From Chthonomonadales bacterium (GTDB taxonomy: Bacteria; Armatimonadota; Chthonomonadetes; Chthonomonadales; CAJBBX01), in NCBI GenBank assembly GCA_020849275.1, contig JADLGO010000061.1, positions 1 to 56,965 of the forward strand: a stretch of 56,965 nt of DNA. Direction: 5' to 3'. Below the pieces are notes generated by a model. That model saw only the letters and a list, made by a program, of their open reading frames with translations. It did not search any database and was not told where the DNA came from. The stretch's first letter is position 1, and the number at the start of each line of letters is the position of its first letter. Made by a program: the position numbers and the translations under genes. This document shows positions 46,194 to 54,642 of the stretch, one piece after another.

Positions 46194-49100
46194 TCAACGC
46201 CGCCCGGGCAGCAGGTCGATCGCGAACCGCCCCCGCAGCCGCTCGCCCGTTCGGACCGTGACCGGGCCCAGCCGACACTCGGCGAGCAGGTGCAGCCACA
46301 CGCCCTCGGGCGCGAGGGCGGCGCGAGCGTGCGCGTCCGCATGGGCGCGCAGGCGCAGCCCGGCGCCTCGCGGATCCTCCAGCCCGGCGCGGTAGACGTT
46401 GAGCTTCACGCCGCGGAAGTCGCGCGTCCCCATCTCGGTCTCGTCGAGCGCCCAGGGCCAGGCCGGGGGCGTCTCCTCGCTCACGGGCGGCCCGCCCGGG
46501 GCGCGGTGGGCGCGGGCCGTCCCTTCCACGCGGCTGATGCTGTCGGGCGGGTAGACGCCCCACTCCGACCACCGCTTCCAGCGCAACGTCTGGCATCCCG
46601 GCGCCAGCAGCACGCGCACGCCCACCTCGCGGACGGCGAGGTCCGGCCCCGTTCGCTCGTAGTCGTACTCCGCCCATCCGCGGCCCTTGCGATCGATCGT
46701 CCAGAGAACCCGGCCGTGGAACCCGTCGTAGCGGTCGCGCACCTCGATCCGCACTCCTTCGGGCGTCTCCCGAGCGTCGACCCCCTCCACCACGCGCGTG
46801 GCCATCTCGGGCAGCACGGCGTAGGGCAGCGCCCCCGGCGGGGCCAGGTCGCCGAAATCAAAGCGGGTCACGTGCGGCGCCGGCAGGGAGCGCAGCGCGT
46901 CCGGCCAGCTCTCGCCGCCCGTCAGCAAGGCTCCAGCGGCACGGTCGATGACGAGGCGAAAGCCGTCGCCCGTCACCACCAGGCGCCCGTCCTCCTCGCT
47001 CAACGCGGGCGGCCCGGCCGGCCGCGGGTCGGGGACCGGCGGAGCCTCGCCGAGCGTGGTTGCCAGCACGTTCACGAGTCGCCCGGCGACGTCGCGCGCC
47101 TCGACTCGCAAGGGCGTGCCCGGCCGCGTCCCGGTCGGCACCGGGATCTCGAGGGCGCCGATCTCGCCGGGTGCGGCCCGCACGCCGACGCGGCCGGAGG
47201 CGCGTCCCACGCGCCAGGTGAAGCGCAGCTCGGCCAGGTCGGTGAAGCTGTAGCGGTTCTCGACCCGAAGGCGCGCGCTCGGGCGGCCCGGCGACCACTC
47301 CGGGCGCCGCTCGGGGAACCAGGCCGGGCTGAAGATCAGCCTGGCGAGCCACGATTCCGGCTTGGGCCGCCGCCACGCGTCGATCAGGCCCCAGAAACCG
47401 TGGTGCCAGGCGTAGCCGACCTTGCGGCCGCCGGGCAGGTAGAAGGGCTCGTCGAGCGCCGCCCAGATCGCCCCCCCGATCACGCGGCCGGAGCGCACCA
47501 TGTCGCTCCAGGTGCCCGGTGGGATGCCAGGCTGCATGGAGTGCTGGCCGTAACCGACCGCGCAGCGACGGCCCCATTCGCCGCTCGGGTCGCTGTGCCC
47601 GGCGCCCCACAGCTCGCGCAGGCCCGGGTCGATCCGCGCGTCGGTCTGCTCATGGCAGATCGGGTAGAAGTACTCGCCGAGCAACACGGGCCTCGGGTCG
47701 TCCGGCAGTTGCGCGTCGTAGGGCGTTGGCGCGTAGTGCAGGTTGGCGATGTCGCACACGCGCTTCGGATCCGGGTTGTTGAAGGTGGTCGGGCGCGTGG
47801 GGTCCAGCTTCTTCACGAGCGCGTTGGAGAGCTCGAAGCACGTGTTGAAGGTAGACTCGTTGGCGAGCGACCAGACGATGACGCTCGCGTGGGAATGCAA
47901 GTAGTCCACCATGGCCGCGGTGGGCGTCAGGACCGCGCGCAGGTCGCGCAGCGTCTCGTCGGGCGCCACCCAGCAGAAGGGGGCCTCGACCTCCAGGTAC
48001 ATCCCGATGCGATCGGCCGCCTCGACCAGCTCCTCGGTGGGCGGATAGTGGACGCAGCGAATGTAGTTGAGGTTGGCCTCCTTAAGCAGGCGCACGTCCT
48101 GCTCGGCGCGCCGGGCGGTGTCGGCCCGTCCGGTCAGCGGGTCCGTCTCGTGGCGGCAGGCTCCCGCCAGCTTGACCGGGCGCCCGTTGACGTAGAGTTG
48201 CGCGCCCCGCACCTCCACCGTGCGGAAGCCGACCTCTCGCTCGACGCGCTCGAGCAGTTTCCCGCGCTCCAGGAGCTCGATGGCGACGTGGTAGAGGGCG
48301 GGCTTCTCGGCGCTCCATGGCCGGATGCCGGCGGCCCGCAGCGCAACGGCGGCGCGGCTCTCGCCGGCCGTCAGCGCGCTCAGCCGCGCCTCGCCGCTCG
48401 CGCCGGGCACCGCCCGCCCGCCGGGCTCCAGCACCGCCACGCGCAGCGCTACGTCCTCGGCGCTCCCGCCGTCCAGGTCCAGCACGGCCTCGGCGCGAAG
48501 GAGCCCGTCGGCGCCGTTGCCATCGAGGCCGGCCTGGAGCCGCAGCGCCCCCACGTGCAGGCGCGGCAACGCGAACAGGTGGACGGAGCGGTCGATGCCG
48601 CCCAGGTTGTGGAAGGCGTAGCCGGAGGAGTCGGAGAGGCGCTCGGAGGGCGTGTCGACCGTCATCTCCAGGTCGATCCGGTTGGGCTCGCCCGGCCGGA
48701 TCGCCGCCGTCACCTCCCACTCAACCGGCGTGAACAGGTTCTCGCTGCGACCCAGGTAGACGCCGTTGAGCCAGTAGCGCGTGCCGGCATGGATGGCGTC
48801 GAAGCGCAGGAAGACGCGCCGCCCCTTCCATGCGGCGGGAGGCTCGAACGAGCGGACCACGCTCACCGGCCGGTCCGGCGGGAGGTCGAAGCCCTGCTGA
48901 ACCCACTGACCGGGCACTCGGAAGGGCTTCCACTCCGGCGCGTCCAGCGGGGCCGCGCGCGCCGTCTCGGGCGCGTCGGCGCGCAGGCGCCAGACGCCGT
49001 CGAGCGTGTGGCTCGCCTGGCGCAGGCCGGCCACGCGCCGCGGCATCGGCCGAAAGCGCGGGGGCTCGAAGCGCAGCGCCTCGGGGCCGAGCGCCGCCGT

Positions 49101-49859
49101 CGCGCGCGTGGCGCCGCGCCGCGCCTCCACCTCCACGCCGGCCTCGCGCGCGGCCCGCGCGAACACGGAGCGCTGGAAGCGGAAACCGCCGTCGGCGCCC
49201 GCGCGGGCCGTCGCCAGCGGCGCCGCCGAGCCCGCGGCGCGCAGCGTCACCTCGGCGCCCGGCGCCGGGTCCCACGCCAGGTCGAGCGCTCGGCCCTCCA
49301 GGTCGCCGAGCAGGCCGGCGAGCCCGTCCAGGCGCAGCACCTCCGGCGACGGCGCGTCGGCCCACAGCTCCACGGCGGAGACCACCACGTTCACCGGTCC
49401 CTCGAGGCGGCACGAGAGGACCAGGCGCCCGTCGCGCACGGTCTCCGGCGGGATCGCGAAGAGGAGGCGCTCCGAGCCGCCGCGCGGCAGGGGGTGTGGC
49501 GCGTGAAGGCGAGTGCCGCCGGCCCAGAGGCTCTGCACGCGCGCGTTGAACGCTTCGTTGGCATAGGTGACGGCCACCACGTAGCGACGCGCCGTCCGCA
49601 GCCCCTCGTAGGCGACCTCCACACTGCGCCAGTCCCACGCCACGGTGCGAGCCTTCTCGTCACCGGGCACCTCGGCGGGCGAGTAGGCGTGCGCATTGAT
49701 GGTGCGCACGTGAGGCTGGCGACCGGGCGCGCCGCAGTCGTCGAACTCCTGCAGGTGGAACCCGGGCGGCATGGCGAGGAGCGCGTGGTCCATGTGGCTG
49801 TCTCCGGCGGCAGCTCCGCAGGCGGCGACGAGGAGCAGGCAGACGGCAAGCGATCGCAT
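46194..49859 (-). CDS. GH2 beta-galactosidase/glucuronidase-like enzyme, probable lipoprotein
   Basis: A 1221-residue exported enzyme. The N-terminus has a signal sequence with a lipobox-like V-A-A-C (Cys14), so it may be lipid-anchored. Residues about 20-270 form an extra beta-rich module. The GH2 sugar-binding, immunoglobulin-like and TIM-barrel domains follow. The barrel starts at V-N-G-R-P-V-K-L-A-G-A-C-R-H-E-T-D-P. The acid/base is Glu668 in WSLANES and the nucleophile Glu729 in LLGEYFYP. About 300 residues after the barrel form further beta domains. The exact glycoside cleaved cannot be told. The ATG has a GGGAGGTCACC site. It differs in architecture from the other GH2 enzyme, so the two are not recent duplicates. 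Confidence 0.82.
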   Translation of the reverse strand: MRSLAVCLLLVAACGAAAGDSHMDHALLAMPPGFHLQEFDDCGAPGRQPHVRTINAHAYSPAEVPGDEKARTVAWDWRSVEVAYEGLRTARRYVVAVTYANEAFNARVQSLWAGGTRLHAPHPLPRGGSERLLFAIPPETVRDGRLVLSCRLEGPVNVVVSAVELWADAPSPEVLRLDGLAGLLGDLEGRALDLAWDPAPGAEVTLRAAGSAAPLATARAGADGGFRFQRSVFARAAREAGVEVEARRGATRATAALGPEALRFEPPRFRPMPRRVAGLRQASHTLDGVWRLRADAPETARAAPLDAPEWKPFRVPGQWVQQGFDLPPDRPVSVVRSFEPPAAWKGRRVFLRFDAIHAGTRYWLNGVYLGRSENLFTPVEWEVTAAIRPGEPNRIDLEMTVDTPSERLSDSSGYAFHNLGGIDRSVHLFALPRLHVGALRLQAGLDGNGADGLLRAEAVLDLDGGSAEDVALRVAVLEPGGRAVPGASGEARLSALTAGESRAAVALRAAGIRPWSAEKPALYHVAIELLERGKLLERVEREVGFRTVEVRGAQLYVNGRPVKLAGACRHETDPLTGRADTARRAEQDVRLLKEANLNYIRCVHYPPTEELVEAADRIGMYLEVEAPFCWVAPDETLRDLRAVLTPTAAMVDYLHSHASVIVWSLANESTFNTCFELSNALVKKLDPTRPTTFNNPDPKRVCDIANLHYAPTPYDAQLPDDPRPVLLGEYFYPICHEQTDARIDPGLRELWGAGHSDPSGEWGRRCAVGYGQHSMQPGIPPGTWSDMVRSGRVIGGAIWAALDEPFYLPGGRKVGYAWHHGFWGLIDAWRRPKPESWLARLIFSPAWFPERRPEWSPGRPSARLRVENRYSFTDLAELRFTWRVGRASGRVGVRAAPGEIGALEIPVPTGTRPGTPLRVEARDVAGRLVNVLATTLGEAPPVPDPRPAGPPALSEEDGRLVVTGDGFRLVIDRAAGALLTGGESWPDALRSLPAPHVTRFDFGDLAPPGALPYAVLPEMATRVVEGVDARETPEGVRIEVRDRYDGFHGRVLWTIDRKGRGWAEYDYERTGPDLAVREVGVRVLLAPGCQTLRWKRWSEWGVYPPDSISRVEGTARAHRAPGGPPVSEETPPAWPWALDETEMGTRDFRGVKLNVYRAGLEDPRGAGLRLRAHADAHARAALAPEGVWLHLLAECRLGPVTVRTGERLRGRFAIDLLPGRR

Positions 49860-49996
49860 CGGTGACCTCCCCCGCGGGGCGGGCTCTCGCCGCGCGGCCT
49901 GGCCCTCATTCGGCTCGGCGGCCGGGCCCTCCTGCGGAGCGGGGCCGCGGGCCGGAGGTGTTGCCCGGCGACGCGTGGCCTCCCGTCGGCGCGCTC

Positions 49997-51064
49997 CTAG
50001 CCGCCGCAGAGCGCCCGGTAGGTGGCGATCACGCGCTTCACGTAGGCCTGCGTCTCGCGGTAGGGCGGCACGCCGCCGTACTTGCGCACCGCGCCCGCGC
50101 CGGCGTTGTAGGCGGCCATGGCGAGCTGGATCTGCCGCCAGGTGAGGGCGCCGTCCGGCGTGCCCTCCTCGCGGTAGATGTCCAGCTTCTGGCGCAGCAG
50201 GTTAACCGAGGTGCGTACGTTCTGGATCGGGTCGTAGGGGTTCTCCAGGCCGTTGGCGCGCGCCTCCTCTGGCATGATCTGGCCGAGGCCCATCGCGCCC
50301 TTGCTGGAGGTGGAGCGCGGCTTGAAGTCCGACTCCGCGATGATCAGCGCGACCACCAGCCGCGGGTCCACCCGGTGACGCTGCGCGAAGTAGAGCAAGC
50401 TCACCGTGATGGCGTCCACCTCCTCCATCGTCAGCCGGCGGTTGTGGTTGGCGATGAAGCCCGCGTAATGCGGGTAGATGGCCTGCGCCACCGGCGACAG
50501 ATAGCGGCGCGCGAGCTCGGACACGGGGCCCTGGACGCCCTGCGTGGCCCGGGCGCGGTAGCCACGCGAGGCCAGGGGGGAGCGCTCCACCGCGCGGCGC
50601 TGGCGGGCGCGCGCCGCCGCCCTCTGCTCGTGCAGCACGGCATCGCGCTCACGCTGGGCCACCTCGCCCTCGTAGGCGGCGCCGAGCGCCTGCAGCGGCG
50701 CCACGTTGCCCACGCCGCTCTCCACCACGCGCGCCAGCACGCGAACGCTCGGCCGCGTGGTGGCGGTCAGCAGCGGGGAGTCGTTGGGCGGGGCATCCAG
50801 CAGCAGGTCCTTGCCGTCGGCGAGCGTGAGCAGGAAGGCGGCGCTGTGCTCGCGCTGAATGGAGCCGCTGACGATGCCCCGCAGCTCCAGCACGCGCCCC
50901 GCGTAGTCGGACGGGGCGCGCTCGACGGTGGCGTAGGTGAGACGGCGGTCGAATCCGACCGACCGGCGCAGCTTCAGGTACTCATCGACGGGCATCGCGC
51001 GAGCGGGCACGAGGGGAGCAAGGATCAGCAGACCCAGCAGGGCGGAGCGAATCGGGGTTCTCAC
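49997..51064 (-). CDS. Lytic transglycosylase (SLT domain)
   Basis: A 355-residue exported murein-cleaving enzyme. A signal peptide (1-23) precedes an OB-like domain (about 40-130; Y-A-G-R-V-L-E-L-R-G-I-V-S-G-S), then a basic linker. The SLT domain is at about 215-350, with catalytic Glu244 in IIAESDF, S-S-K-G-A-M-G-L-G-Q-I-M-P and A-Y-N-A-G-A-G-A-V-R-K-Y-G-G-V-P-P-Y-x-E-T. It cuts glycan strands to allow wall growth or insertion of envelope machines. The GTG at 51064 was chosen for its GGAGG site and because a signal peptide begins there. It lies 127 bases after tRNA-Ser on the same strand. Confidence 0.88.
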   Translation of the reverse strand: MRTPIRSALLGLLILAPLVPARAMPVDEYLKLRRSVGFDRRLTYATVERAPSDYAGRVLELRGIVSGSIQREHSAAFLLTLADGKDLLLDAPPNDSPLLTATTRPSVRVLARVVESGVGNVAPLQALGAAYEGEVAQRERDAVLHEQRAAARARQRRAVERSPLASRGYRARATQGVQGPVSELARRYLSPVAQAIYPHYAGFIANHNRRLTMEEVDAITVSLLYFAQRHRVDPRLVVALIIAESDFKPRSTSSKGAMGLGQIMPEEARANGLENPYDPIQNVRTSVNLLRQKLDIYREEGTPDGALTWRQIQLAMAAYNAGAGAVRKYGGVPPYRETQAYVKRVIATYRALCGG

Positions 51065-51191
51065 GGGCGAGCCTCCGGAGATGGGGAACAGGGCGCGGCG
51101 CACCGGCCGCGCCCCGCGTCCCGCCCTACCGGCGCCGTTGCGCCGGCGGCGGTTCCTCGCGCACCGGCGGCGAGCACCGGCGCAACGGCGG

Positions 51192-51283
51192 CGGAGAGAC
51201 CGGGATTCGAACCCGGGGTAGGAGCTTAACACCCCTACAACCGCTTAGCAGGCGGCCGCTTTCGACCTCTCAGCCATCTCTCC
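51192..51283 (-). tRNA. tRNA-Ser (GCT)
   Basis: A 92-nt class II tRNA. The acceptor stem pairs GGAGAGA with TCTCTCC; the anticodon loop CTGCTAA gives GCT for AGC/AGU codons. A long variable arm (GTAGG/CCTAC) identifies serine. The T arm is CCGGG-TTCGAAT-CCCGG. CCA is not encoded (the DNA reads CCG). Confidence 0.95.
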
Positions 51284-51294
51284 GAGACGCGAGC

Positions 51295-51324
51295 ATTCTA
51301 ACACAAGACATCGGCAGATCGCAA
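51295..51324 (-). promoter_or_regulatory. Promoter of tRNA-Ser
   Basis: On the minus strand TTGCGA (51324-51319), an 18-bp spacer and TAGAAT (51300-51295), with a predicted start a few bases before the tRNA. Confidence 0.6.
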
Positions 51325-51445
51325 GCCCATCCTCAGGCGCGCGGGCGCGCGATGGGTCGCCCACCTCGCGCGACCGCGCGCACAAGGGATAGGCCGCCGC
51401 CGCGTCGAATCTGTGCCTCGCCACGCAGAGGCAACGGAGGATCGG

Positions 51446-53092
51446 ATGACGACGGGACGAGACCGCCGCACGGCGGCCCGGGCGGCGGCGTGCGGGCTGG
51501 CGCTCGCGGCGACGCTGGCGCTCGGGGCGTGCGGACGCTCGGGGCAGAGCGGCGCCGGGGGGGCCTACAGCGTGCAGGGCGGCAACGTCCTCCGCTACGC
51601 GCTGCAGAGCCGCCCGACCACGCTGGACCCCGCGCTCGTGGAGGACGGCGACACCATCGACCTGCTCATGCAGGTGTTCGAGGGCCTGGTGCAGTGGGAC
51701 GTGAGCAACCAGGTCGTCCCCAACCTCGCCGAGAAGTGGGACGTCAGCCCCGACGGCAAGGTCTACACCTTCCACCTCAACCCCAACGCGCGCTTCCAGA
51801 AGCCCCACGCGCGCCCCGTGACGGCCGACGACGTGGTCTACAGCATCACGCGATGCCTGCTCCCCGCCACCCGGTCGCCCACCGCGAAGACCTACCTCTA
51901 CGACATCGTGGGCGCCGCGGACGTCTACGAGGGCCGCGCCACGGCGGTCTCCGGGCTCCAGGCGCTCGACCCGCACACCGTGCGGATCACCATCGACCGC
52001 CGCAAGCCCTACTTCCTCGGCAAGCTGACCTACCCGACCGCCTACGTGGTGTGCCGGGAGGCGGTCGAGAAGAACCGCGGCGCCATCGACGAGAAGGCGA
52101 TGGTCGGCACCGGGCCCTTCGCCCTGGCCGAGTACCGCCTGGGCTACAGCGTGACCCTGGCGGCCAACCCGGACTACCACGGCGGCAAGCCGATCCTCTC
52201 CGGCATCGAGCGGCCGGTCCTTGCCGACTCCAATGCCCGCCAGACGCGCTTCGAGAGCGGCGGCACCGACATCACCGACGCGCAGCGCGCCGACCTGAGC
52301 CGCATCCGCCAGGACGCCACCCTCGGCAAGGAGCTGCGCGAGTTCGACCGCGCCAACATCTGGTACCTGGCGCTCAACCAGAAGGCCTTCGCCCCCTTCC
52401 GCGACCGCCGCGTTCGCCAGGCGATCGCCATGGCCATCGACAAGGACGCCCTCATCCGCCTGGCGCTCAGCGGCACCGCCGTTCGCGCCAACGGCATCAT
52501 CCCGCCCGGGGTTCCGGGCTACGACCCCTCCTACCGGGGCCTGCCCACGGACCCGGCCAGGGCGCGCGCCCTGCTCGCCGCCGCCGGCTACCCCGGCGGC
52601 AAGGGCTTCCCGCGGCTGACGATCTCCTTTCGCCAGGGGTACAGGTACATCGAGGACTGCGTGGTGGCCATCCGCAGCGACCTCAAGCGCAGCCTGGGGA
52701 TCGAGGTCGACATCCAGCAGGTCGAATGGGCGCAGTTCCTCACCCAGCGCAGCGACGGCACGATGCCCTGCTACTGCCTGCGCTGGTCGGCGGACTACCT
52801 GGACCCGCAGAACTTTCTCTCGCTGATGCTGCACTCGGGCTCGCCGGAGAACTCGATCGGCTACCACAGCCGCGAGTTCGACGGCCTGTGCGACCGGGCC
52901 GACGTGGAGCCGGACCCGGCCCGCCGCATCGCGCTCTACCGCCAGGCCGAGCGCGTCGCCGTGGAGGACGCGCCCTGGGTGTGCCTCTACCACCTCCACG
53001 ATGTGGAGCTCCACAAGCCGTACGTCAAGGGGATCCGCGACTCGCTGATGGGCCACCTGCCGCACGTGACCACCAGCGTGGCGCGCCACTGA
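51446..53092 (+). CDS. Peptide/nickel ABC transporter substrate-binding lipoprotein (SBP family 5)
   Basis: A 548-residue periplasmic binding protein of the DppA/OppA family. The signal peptide ends in a lipobox, L-G-A-C (Cys near residue 28), so it is lipid-anchored. Family landmarks are L-D-P-A-L-V-E-D, Q-V-F-E-G-L-V-Q-W, P-N-L-A-E-K-W-D-V-S-P-D-G-K-V-Y-T-F-H-L, P-V-T-A-D-D-V-V-Y-S-I and G-T-G-P-F. It delivers oligopeptides to an ABC importer, but no permease or ATPase gene is nearby. The ATG has a CGGAGG site. The aminopeptidase that follows 46 bases later fits use of imported peptides. Confidence 0.88.
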   Translation: MTTGRDRRTAARAAACGLALAATLALGACGRSGQSGAGGAYSVQGGNVLRYALQSRPTTLDPALVEDGDTIDLLMQVFEGLVQWDVSNQVVPNLAEKWDVSPDGKVYTFHLNPNARFQKPHARPVTADDVVYSITRCLLPATRSPTAKTYLYDIVGAADVYEGRATAVSGLQALDPHTVRITIDRRKPYFLGKLTYPTAYVVCREAVEKNRGAIDEKAMVGTGPFALAEYRLGYSVTLAANPDYHGGKPILSGIERPVLADSNARQTRFESGGTDITDAQRADLSRIRQDATLGKELREFDRANIWYLALNQKAFAPFRDRRVRQAIAMAIDKDALIRLALSGTAVRANGIIPPGVPGYDPSYRGLPTDPARARALLAAAGYPGGKGFPRLTISFRQGYRYIEDCVVAIRSDLKRSLGIEVDIQQVEWAQFLTQRSDGTMPCYCLRWSADYLDPQNFLSLMLHSGSPENSIGYHSREFDGLCDRADVEPDPARRIALYRQAERVAVEDAPWVCLYHLHDVELHKPYVKGIRDSLMGHLPHVTTSVARH

Positions 53093-53138
53093 GAGGCGCC
53101 CGGCCGCCGACGGTCGGGGCGCCAGGAGGGACGGGCCG

Positions 53139-54497
53139 TTGGCCGACACGTGCCAGGAGACCGGGGCGCTCTGCCCCGAGCGAATAGGGCGCTTTCGACG
53201 GGAGTTCGAGGCCGACTCGCGGCACCGCGCGGCGCTCAACGCCGTGACGCGCACGCCGGTGCGCGGCGTCGCCATGAACCGCGAGGCGGTGGCGCGCCAC
53301 AACCACACCTTTTCGCACGTGGTGAAGGCCGGCGAGGCCACCAGCCAGAACGCGAGCGGGCGCTGCTGGCTCTTCGCCGGGCTCAACGCGTTTCGAATGG
53401 CGACCGCCGAGAAGCTCAACCTGGAGAACTTCGAGTTCTCCCAGAACTACCTGATGTTCTGGGACAAGCTCGAGAAGAGCAACTACTTCCTCGAGAGCAT
53501 CCTGAGCACGCTGGACGAGGAGGCCGACAGCCGTTTGATCGCCTGGCTCGTGCAGTCGCCCATCCAGGACGGCGGCCAGTGGGATATGTTCGTCAACCTC
53601 GTGCGCAAGTACGGCCTCGTACCCAAGCAGGCCATGCCGGAGACCGAGAGCAGCGGCAGCACGGGACAGATGAACGAGCGCATCACGGAGAAGCTGCGCG
53701 AGCACGCCGCGCGCCTGCGCCGCGACCACCGCGCAGGCGCGGCGGCCAACGAGCTGCGCGCGCGCAAGGAGGCCATGCTCGGCGAGGCCTACCGGATGCT
53801 CTGCATCCACCTGGGCGAGCCGCCGGAGCGCTTTGAGTGGCAGTGGCGCGACAAGGACAAGGAGTTCCACCGCGACGGCGTGCTGACGCCGCGCCAGTTC
53901 CTGGAGCGCTACGTGGAGTGCGACCTGACGTCGATGGCCTGCCTCATCCACTGCCCGCAGGAGAGCACGCCGCTCAACCGCGTCTACACCATCGATTATC
54001 TGGGCAACGTGGTCGGCGGGCAGATCATCCGCTACCTCAACGTGGAGCCGGAGACGATGAAGCGCGCGGCCATCGCCATGCTCAAGGACGGGCGTCCGGT
54101 GTGGTTTGGCTGCGACGTGGGCAAGGCGTTCGACCGCGACCTGGGGCTGATGGACGCGGACCTCTACGAGTACGGGGCCGTCTACGGCACGACCTTCGAC
54201 ATGACGAAGGCCGAGCGGCTGGACTACGGGGCGAGCCAGATGACCCACGCGATGGTGCTCACCGGCGTGGACCTCGATGAGGCGGGTCGCCCTCGCAAGT
54301 GGCGCGTGGAGAACTCGTGGGGCGACAAGGGAGGCGAGAAGGGCTTCATGGTGATGACGGACGCGTGGTTCGACCTCTACAACTACGAGGTCTCGGTGGA
54401 CCGCAAGTACCTCTCGCCGGATCTGCTGGCGGCGCTGGATGGCGAGCCGGTCCACCTTCCCCCCTGGCACCCGATGGGCGCGCTGGCGCTCGCCTGA
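53139..54497 (+). CDS. pepC: Aminopeptidase C (C1B bleomycin-hydrolase family)
   Basis: A 452-residue cytoplasmic cysteine aminopeptidase, the usual length for PepC/bleomycin hydrolase. The oxyanion Gln70 and nucleophile Cys76 lie in Q-N-A-S-G-R-C-W-L-F-A, His370 in M-T-H-A-M-V-L-T-G, and Asn392 in V-E-N-S-W-G-D. Other family stretches are F-S-Q-N-Y-L-M-F-W-D-K-L-E-K and D-G-G-Q-W-D-M. It trims N-terminal residues from peptides. The start is a TTG with an AGGAGG site nine bases earlier; the first in-frame ATG would remove the conserved N-terminus. It is probably co-transcribed with the peptide-binding protein upstream. Confidence 0.9.
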   Translation: MADTCQETGALCPERIGRFRREFEADSRHRAALNAVTRTPVRGVAMNREAVARHNHTFSHVVKAGEATSQNASGRCWLFAGLNAFRMATAEKLNLENFEFSQNYLMFWDKLEKSNYFLESILSTLDEEADSRLIAWLVQSPIQDGGQWDMFVNLVRKYGLVPKQAMPETESSGSTGQMNERITEKLREHAARLRRDHRAGAAANELRARKEAMLGEAYRMLCIHLGEPPERFEWQWRDKDKEFHRDGVLTPRQFLERYVECDLTSMACLIHCPQESTPLNRVYTIDYLGNVVGGQIIRYLNVEPETMKRAAIAMLKDGRPVWFGCDVGKAFDRDLGLMDADLYEYGAVYGTTFDMTKAERLDYGASQMTHAMVLTGVDLDEAGRPRKWRVENSWGDKGGEKGFMVMTDAWFDLYNYEVSVDRKYLSPDLLAALDGEPVHLPPWHPMGALALA

Positions 54498-54505
54498 CCT
54501 CCTTC

Positions 54506-54533
54506 GGGGCCCCGCCGCGGTCGGCGGGGTCCC
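54506..54533 (+). terminator. GC-rich hairpin after pepC
   Basis: Arms 54506-54517 and 54522-54533 pair over 12 positions with one G-T wobble around a CGGT loop, nine bases after the pepC stop. No T tract follows, so termination is only probable. Confidence 0.4.
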
Positions 54534-54628
54534 GGCCGCATCGTGCTCTCCCCCTCGGACCCGGCCGCGCCCCGGTCCTCGTGCGCGCGTGGATCGGTCG
54601 CGTCGCGGCCTCGCGTGCCATGCCCCCA

Positions 54629-54642
54629 CCTCACCGGCCCCG
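54629..54642. repeat. Partial CRISPR repeat remnant
   Basis: CCTCACCGGCCCCG matches bases 9-22 of the array repeat and lies immediately before the first, degenerate repeat, 22 bp from the same segment in that repeat. It looks like a decayed terminal copy. Confidence 0.5.

Noticed and set aside
45978-49865. Long plus-strand open frame through the second GH2 gene
   Set aside because: Antisense shadow of a recognisable enzyme with both catalytic glutamates; no start signal or domain on the plus strand.
54100-54642. Possible cas gene next to the array
   Set aside because: The neighbouring gene is clearly aminopeptidase C with its full catalytic set; nothing in the remaining gap encodes a Cas protein.
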